Positions 62,428-64,000 of a stretch of DNA of 64,000 nt are shown piece by piece. This stretch comes from Suttonella indologenes (GTDB taxonomy: Bacteria > Pseudomonadota > Gammaproteobacteria > Cardiobacteriales > Cardiobacteriaceae): contig NZ_UHIA01000004.1 of NCBI RefSeq assembly GCF_900460215.1, forward strand, positions 162,501 to 226,500, in the 5' to 3' direction. Under the pieces are notes generated by a model. That model had not been told where the DNA came from. It did no database searches and saw only the letters and a list, made by a program, of their open reading frames with translations. Both the position numbers and the translations under genes were made by a program. Each line of letters opens with the position of its first letter. Position 1 is the first letter of the stretch.

Positions 62428-62941
62428 ATGGCTTGGGGAAATAGTAGGCATAATATTGAATGCCCAGCCAACGTCCGAATTTAAAGCCGACTTCGGGAAA
62501 TTCGGCGATTTTGCGAAAGCCCAATTTCTCATGCAGGGCTTCGCTGGGACGGTTGCCCAAGGTCAGATTGGCGATTAAGACATGCACATCACCGCGCGCG
62601 GCAAGTTTGTCTATCAAGGCTTGATATAAGGCGGCGCCCAAGCCGCGGCAGCGTTCTACCGAGCGTTCGGCGTCCAAATAAATCGTGCTTTCAAAACTGT
62701 GCGCATAGGCAGGGCGCTCCATCCACGGTTTGGCATAGGCATAGCCGATAAGTTTGCCTTGCATTTCGGCAATCAGATATTCGCCATGGGCAAGAATGCT
62801 GCGCATTTGCGCGAGTTTCTGCGCTTCGGATTGCGGGCTGTCGTCAAAGCTGATGACGGAGTGTAGGGAATAATGATTGTAGATGCGCGTAATGGCGGCG
62901 ACGTCGCTTTCTTCTGCGGTGCGGATTGTCCAAGGATTCAT
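62423..62941 (-). CDS. GNAT acetyltransferase (phosphinothricin-type)
   Basis: A 172-residue GNAT enzyme of the Pat/YncA subgroup. Seen are TIRTAEESDVAAITRIYNHY (start), AEMQGKLIGYAYAKPWMERP, the acetyl-CoA loop ERCRGLGAALYQALIDKL (in place of Q/RxxGxG/A), and NRPSEALHEKLGFRKIAEFP. Relatives acetylate phosphinothricin, methionine sulfone or similar small amines; the natural substrate here is unknown. Its stop TAG lies within the end of a family A element, so the native C-terminus may have been slightly longer. Confidence 0.9.
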   Translation of the reverse strand: MNPWTIRTAEESDVAAITRIYNHYSLHSVISFDDSPQSEAQKLAQMRSILAHGEYLIAEMQGKLIGYAYAKPWMERPAYAHSFESTIYLDAERSVERCRGLGAALYQALIDKLAARGDVHVLIANLTLGNRPSEALHEKLGFRKIAEFPEVGFKFGRWLGIQYYAYYFPKPL

Positions 62942-62948
62942 ATGTGTT

Positions 62949-63080
62949 TATCAAAATTTCCTTACTGGTTGAAACCCCTCCCTTTAGGGAGGATAATCTT
63001 GTGGGAGAGGTGTAAGCTCTTCCAATTCAGGGCAACACGTAGAGCGACGCTTTATGTGTCGCTCTACGTGTTGAAACACT
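62949..63080 (+). ncRNA. Family D structured repeat, copy 2
   Basis: Near-identical to copy 1 over all three hairpins. The third is a perfect 16-bp stem, CAACACGTAGAGCGAC / GTCGCTCTACGTGTTG, with loop GCTTTATGT. Relative to copy 1 the stem differs at three positions; the two inner ones keep pairing by matching changes in both arms. The first hairpin (CCTCCC/GGGAGG) is unchanged. It lies 8 bases before the acetyltransferase start on the opposite strand, and 14 bases from a family C element. Confidence 0.6.
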
Positions 63081-63093
63081 TCTCCGAAAATAA

Positions 63094-63186
63094 TATAGTA
63101 CCTTAACTTCAAAATGAGACTTAGAGATACACATTTTGTCAGGAGAAGCGCTTAGAATAATCTTATTTTGAAGTTAAGAGACTATA
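63094..63186. repeat. Family C 93-bp inverted-repeat element, copy 3 (reverse)
   Basis: TATAGTACCTTAACTTCAAA to GAAGTTAAGAGACTATA, reverse orientation relative to copies 1 and 2, same length. TA flanks each end. It lies between family D copy 2 and the response-regulator terminator. Confidence 0.93.
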
Positions 63187-63190
63187 TAAA

Positions 63191-63236
63191 GACAAGAAAA
63201 AAGAGCGGCACAGTGTGACCGCTCTTTTTTCTTGTC
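63191..63236 (-). terminator. Intrinsic terminator after CheY-like gene
   Basis: GACAAGAAAAAAGAGCGG / CCGCTCTTTTTTCTTGTC is a perfect 18-bp stem with loop CACAGTGTGA. On the minus strand it lies 7 bases after the stop codon. Confidence 0.9.
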
Positions 63237-63242
63237 AGCGCT

Positions 63243-63626
63243 TTATTTTTTCGCTTTTTCCTGCATGGCAATCATTCTTTCCAAAGCCGTTTTAATGTCA
63301 TTTTCATTAAAAGGTTTGCAAATAAATCCTCGCGCACCATATTGCAAAGCCAATAAAGCGGTGGCTTTGTCAGAGAGGGCGGAGACGACTAAAATGCTCA
63401 CGCCCGTTCCTTTTGCCACTAACTGTTTGATACATTCCAAACCGTCCATATGCGGCATGGTTAAATCCATGGTGACCAAATCGGGGCGGAATTGATCGAA
63501 TTTTGCTACCGCTTCTTCGCCGTCTTTGGCAGAGGCGACGATTTGAATGTCCGAATCAGCAAAACTTCTGGTGATTCGATTACGGATGATATTGGAGTCA
63601 TCAACAACCATTAAGGTATATGCCAT
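63243..63626 (-). CDS. CheY-like single-domain response regulator
   Basis: A 127-residue stand-alone receiver: Asp9/Asp10 (VVDDSNIIR), phospho-acceptor Asp54 (LVTMDLTMPHMDG), Ser82 and Lys104 (ICKPF). There is no output domain, so it probably acts by binding a partner, as CheY and PilH do. It begins 10 bases after the CheA-like kinase gene and is the likely phosphate acceptor of that kinase. Confidence 0.93.
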   Translation of the reverse strand: MAYTLMVVDDSNIIRNRITRSFADSDIQIVASAKDGEEAVAKFDQFRPDLVTMDLTMPHMDGLECIKQLVAKGTGVSILVVSALSDKATALLALQYGARGFICKPFNENDIKTALERMIAMQEKAKK

Positions 63627-63636
63627 ATTTTATCCT

Positions 63637-64000
63637 CTAATTTGAAGGAAAAATCGCCACCATTCTGGTGAACTGATTTTCCTTGCTAGTTACGCTTAAT
63701 TTGCCCTGCGCGGATTTTATCAAATCCGCCACAATATCCATACCTACGCCGCGTCCGGCATCTTGGGTTTGCTGTTTGGCGGTGGAAATGCCGGAGGTCA
63801 TCATGATGCCGTACAGCGCCTGTTCGGACATCTGCTGCGCCGAGGCGGCGCTTGCCAAACCGGCTTCTACCGCTTTTTGCCGCAATTGATCCAATTGAAT
63901 GCCTTGTCCGTCATCTTCAATACCTAAGCACAATTCTCCTTTGGCGTTGTTACGCAGCAAGAGCTTGATCGTGCCTTGCGCCGGTTTGCCCGCCGCCTCG
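63637..64000 (-). CDS. CheA-like histidine kinase, C-terminal part (5' end outside window)
   Basis: The frame is open to the window edge. It encodes a histidine-kinase ATPase domain: GIEDDGQGIQLDQLRQKAVE holds the N/G1 region with DDGQGI, and DAGRGVGMDIV is the CheA-type G2 box (GRGVGMD). The protein stops soon after IFPSN, so the CheW-like regulatory domain of standard CheA is absent. The visible ATG/TTG-type start within the window is not real, because the frame continues as KPAQGTIKLLLRNNAKG. The CheY-like gene follows after 10 bases. Confidence 0.87.
   Translation of the reverse strand, partial: EAAGKPAQGTIKLLLRNNAKGELCLGIEDDGQGIQLDQLRQKAVEAGLASAASAQQMSEQALYGIMMTSGISTAKQQTQDAGRGVGMDIVADLIKSAQGKLSVTSKENQFTRMVAIFPSN

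Overview
The window is about 64 kb of a Gram-negative bacterial chromosome. It carries lptD, surA, type II-style envelope genes, a complete Na+-translocating NADH:quinone reductase operon and an E. coli-like queuosine transporter. The gene content and the lptD-surA-rsmA order point to a gammaproteobacterium. A short H-NS protein, heavy loading with small TA-flanked repeats and a GHMP kinase of mevalonate type would suit a small host-associated lineage such as the Cardiobacteriales. That placement is inference from gene content; the 23S rRNA at 1-2101 would settle it.

Layout. 1-2346: the 3' part of a 23S rRNA gene, 5S rRNA and a terminator. 2399-2872: a 68-unit heptanucleotide array directly upstream of a secreted ComEA-like protein. 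3.5-7.3 kb: a GHMP kinase, a periplasmic DUF4198 protein, an IS630 wreck, and a preQ1 riboswitch controlling queF-yhhQ. 7.4-14.7 kb: fumC, glpG, a UreH-like membrane protein, an ACT/DUF711 pair, an AT-rich family 25 glycosyltransferase, a UPF0126 channel, a DsbC-type protein and dps. 14.8-19.6 kb: tyrS, a secreted trypsin-like protease and a membrane FHA protein overlap in one unit; a divergent M23 peptidase follows. 19.7-24.7 kb: dapD, nhaA-glmM-tpiA-secG, tRNA-Leu(GAG). 24.7-31.9 kb: nqrABCDEF-apbE-nqrM, meaning the enzyme with its own flavin and iron maturation factors. 32-40 kb: murI, a YccS-like protein, yiiM, a double glycosyltransferase, dut, coaBC, radC. 40-49 kb: a membrane-anchored response regulator, decayed kinase and yjbR remnants, an SDR, rsmA, surA, lptD, purH. 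49-56 kb: a thioredoxin-like protein, paired PH-domain proteins, an SbmA-like transporter and an ABC exporter. 56-64 kb: H-NS, galU, radA, alr, dnaB, rnd, an acetyltransferase, a CheY-like regulator and the end of a CheA-like kinase.

The most distinctive layer is the repeat population. Three families of short elements (A about 105 bp, B about 105-235 bp, C 93 bp) all begin TATAGT and end ACTATA or close variants, and sit at TA sites. Family A ends closely match the surviving end of an IS630-type element here, so non-autonomous derivatives of IS630-like transposons are likely. They are nested in one another, have broken genes (a sensor kinase, probably a cytochrome c peroxidase), and supply stop codons to neighbouring genes. 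A fourth family (D, three copies) is different: it encodes three consecutive hairpins whose stems differ between copies by compensating changes, which suggests a structured RNA.
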